Origin: JBPCOB01 sp051000715
GTDB taxonomy: Bacteria; Actinomycetota; Actinomycetes; JALYNC01
NCBI GenBank assembly: GCA_051000715.1
Contig: JBPCOB010000142.1
Location: 1 to 14,618, forward strand
Reading direction: 5' to 3'
Length of the DNA stretch: 14,618 bases
Both the position numbers and the translations under genes were made by a program. Positions 13,192-14,618 of the stretch are shown in pieces. Below the pieces are notes generated by a model, which saw nothing but the letters and a program-made list of their open reading frames with translations, did no database searches and had not been told where the DNA came from. Position 1 is the first letter of the stretch; every line of letters starts with the position of its first letter.

Positions 13192-13806
13192 TCAGCCGGC
13201 CCGGACGAAGGCTCCGACCGAGTCCGCGATCAGCTGGACGGCGATCGCGGAGAGCAGCAAGCCGGAGATCCGGGTCAGCAGGATCACGCCGCTGTCCCGG
13301 AGCACCCGCAGGATGCCGACGGCGAAGCGCAGCGCGAGGTAGAGCACCACGTGCACCGCGACCAGCCCGGCCGCAATAGCCAGCACGTCACCGGCGCCGT
13401 CCGCGCGGCGGACGAAGACGATCGTGGCGACGATCGCCCCCGGGCCGGCGAGCAGCGGAGTTCCCAGCGGCACCAGCGCGACGTTGACGTCCTTCGTGCC
13501 GGTCGGCTCGTCCTGCCGGCCGGTGAGCAGCTCGAGGGCGACCAGCACGAGCAGCAGCCCACCGGCGCCCTGCAGGGCCGGAACGGTGATCCCCAGGTAG
13601 CTCAGGATCGACTGACCGAAAACGGCGAAGGTCGCGATGACGGTGCCGGCCACGACGACCGCCTGCCAGGCCTGCCGGCGGCGCTCCCGCGGGGTACGAC
13701 CGCTGGTGAGGGCCAGGAACAGCGGGATCGTGCCCACCGGATCCATGATCACCGACAGCGTGACGAAGACCTCGCCGAACAGGCGCGGGTCGAAGTAGTG
13801 CGTCAT
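13192..13806 (-). CDS. MarC-family integral membrane protein
   Basis: 204 residues with about six membrane helices. Signature pieces: LSVIMDPVGTIPLFLAL (18-34 region), GGLLLVLVALELLTG, LVPLGTPLLAGPGAIVATIVFV, and the C-terminal ILLTRISGLLLSAIAVQLI. The family was once linked to multiple antibiotic resistance in E. coli; that role was withdrawn, and the function is unknown. The ATG at 13806 overlaps the stop of the PHP gene as ATGA, a 4-base overlap, so translation is coupled to that gene. Inner-membrane location follows from the hydrophobic profile; there is no signal peptide. Confidence 0.92.
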   Translation of the reverse strand: MTHYFDPRLFGEVFVTLSVIMDPVGTIPLFLALTSGRTPRERRRQAWQAVVVAGTVIATFAVFGQSILSYLGITVPALQGAGGLLLVLVALELLTGRQDEPTGTKDVNVALVPLGTPLLAGPGAIVATIVFVRRADGAGDVLAIAAGLVAVHVVLYLALRFAVGILRVLRDSGVILLTRISGLLLSAIAVQLIADSVGAFVRAG

Positions 13807-14618
13807 GCGGCGACCGGCGTCACCCCGGACGCCGCCGCCACCAACGCCTCGTACGCCGCCGGGTCCGTGGTCTCGTCGCCCAGCCGCTGGGTCTTGTTCG
13901 CTCCGTGGAAGTCGCTGGACCCGGTCGCAACCAGCCTCAGGTCGGCCGCCATTGCCCGAAGGTGCGCCCGCACGTCCGGCGGATGGTCGGCGTGGTCCAC
14001 CTCCAGGCCCCTCAGTCCGTCCCCCGCCAGCTCGGCGATCCGCGCATCCGAAAGGTGACGCCGGGCCTGAGCCGACCGCGGGTGCGCCAGCACAGGTACG
14101 CCGCCGGCTGCCAGCACCATGCCGATCGCCGCCGGCAAATCCAGCTCGTCCTTGCCGGCGTAGTAACGGCCACCCACCCCGATCCAGTCCGGGGCGAAGG
14201 CGGCGCCGATGCTGTCCACCAGACCGATCTCGACCAGCGCCCGGGCGACGTGTGGCCGCCCAACGGTCCCAGCCGCGATCTCCTGCACCCGCGCCCAGGT
14301 GACATCGTGGCCATCCGCCCGGAGCCTCTCGACCATGCGCCGCCCGCGGGTCACCCGGCCGTCCCGCAGCCGCTCCCGGGCCGCTTTGAACACCGGCTCG
14401 GTCGGGTCGAACAAATAGGCCAGCAGGTGTACGCCGATCCGCGCACCACCGGCGTCGAGGTCCCGGCAGGAGATCTCCGCGCCCCGCACCAGCGTCAGTC
14501 CGTTCGGCAGCGCGGCGGGGGCAGCAGACCACCCCCCCGTCGCGTGGTGGTGGGTCAGAGCCAACACATCTAAAGACGGCGCGGCGGACAGTCCGAACAG
14601 ATCGAGCGAGATGGTGGG
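13803..14618 (-). CDS. PHP-domain phosphoesterase (5' end cut by window)
   Basis: Polymerase-and-histidinol-phosphatase fold, closest in layout to the YciV/RNase AM group. Visible motifs: ALT-HHH-ATGGW, GAEISCRDLD, a helical insert with TRGRRMVERL, GRPHVARALVE, PVLAHPRSAQ, LEVDHADHPPD and GSSDFHG. These cover most metal sites of the fold, except that the usual TDHDT is here THHHAT and the N-terminal HxHxxxSDG is not readable. The frame stays open to the window edge and its start lies outside. The first 35 visible codons look degraded compared with the rest, possibly from poor sequence at a contig end. The gene is coupled to marC by ATGA. Confidence 0.85.
   Translation of the reverse strand, partial: PTISLDLFGLSAAPSLDVLALTHHHATGGWSAAPAALPNGLTLVRGAEISCRDLDAGGARIGVHLLAYLFDPTEPVFKAARERLRDGRVTRGRRMVERLRADGHDVTWARVQEIAAGTVGRPHVARALVEIGLVDSIGAAFAPDWIGVGGRYYAGKDELDLPAAIGMVLAAGGVPVLAHPRSAQARRHLSDARIAELAGDGLRGLEVDHADHPPDVRAHLRAMAADLRLVATGSSDFHGANKTQRLGDETTDPAAYEALVAAASGVTPVAA

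Noticed and set aside
13192..14532. 446-codon minus-strand frame that could look like a fusion upstream of MarC
   Set aside because: The first 240 codons are the shadow of the PHP gene, which reads well in another frame. MarC starts at ATG 13806.
1..14618. Mobile elements, CRISPR arrays, tRNA/rRNA genes, toxin-antitoxin or phage-defence genes
   Set aside because: I looked for transposase or integrase motifs, regularly spaced repeats, tRNA cloverleaf ends and defence-type protein motifs and saw none. The only exact long repeat noted is inside the propeller gene.

Overview
The window is about 70% GC or higher by eye, has dense short-gap gene packing and uses many GTG starts. Its gene content is that of a free-living actinobacterium (Actinomycetota). 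The strongest lineage marker is mscR, the mycothiol-dependent formaldehyde dehydrogenase / S-nitrosomycothiol reductase, because mycothiol is an actinobacterial thiol. A DUF3107 gene, a ferritin-like MiaE-type gene and an RhlE-type helicase also follow the order I recall for M. tuberculosis Rv3208A to Rv3211. I cannot place the organism below phylum level.

Layout. Positions 1-2973 hold a bacterial non-homologous end-joining (NHEJ) locus: ku (minus strand, C-terminal tail cut by the window edge) diverges from two overlapping plus-strand genes. These encode the ATP-dependent ligase and the primase-type polymerase that are fused in LigD of many other bacteria. Positions 3122-4600 encode a secreted protein with a zinc-peptidase-like (M15-type) N-terminal domain and six tandem PLL-like propeller repeats. 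Positions 4643-5324 (minus) hold a HAD-type phosphatase gene whose reading frame is broken once, near 4886. Positions 5392-6452 carry four small plus-strand genes: a DUF6158-like protein, a short acidic protein, DUF3107 and a GlsB/YeaQ/YmgE membrane protein. A strong hairpin separates them from a convergent ferritin-like gene. Positions 7373-11375 run on the plus strand: DEAD-box helicase, metallophosphoesterase, alpha/beta hydrolase and an MpaB/DUF2236-type oxygenase. Positions 11454-14618 are a minus-strand run: a PHP-domain phosphoesterase (cut by the window end), MarC, mscR and an MBL-fold hydrolase. Two gene pairs in this run overlap by 4 bases.

How the genes work together. Ku, ligase and polymerase form a complete end-joining set without the LigD nuclease domain. 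MscR and the MBL hydrolase are translationally coupled, which suggests a shared role in formaldehyde/nitrosothiol detoxification with hydrolysis of a thioester product. The central block is mostly conserved housekeeping genes of unclear function.

I see no CRISPR array, transposon, phage, tRNA or rRNA, and no noncoding stretch longer than about 170 bases. I did not find a clear new multi-gene system. The best leads are the peptidase-propeller secreted protein, the frameshifted HAD gene, the apparent CTG start of the helicase, the stress-type promoter candidate before glsB, and the degraded look of the sequence at both window ends, which may be sequencing error.
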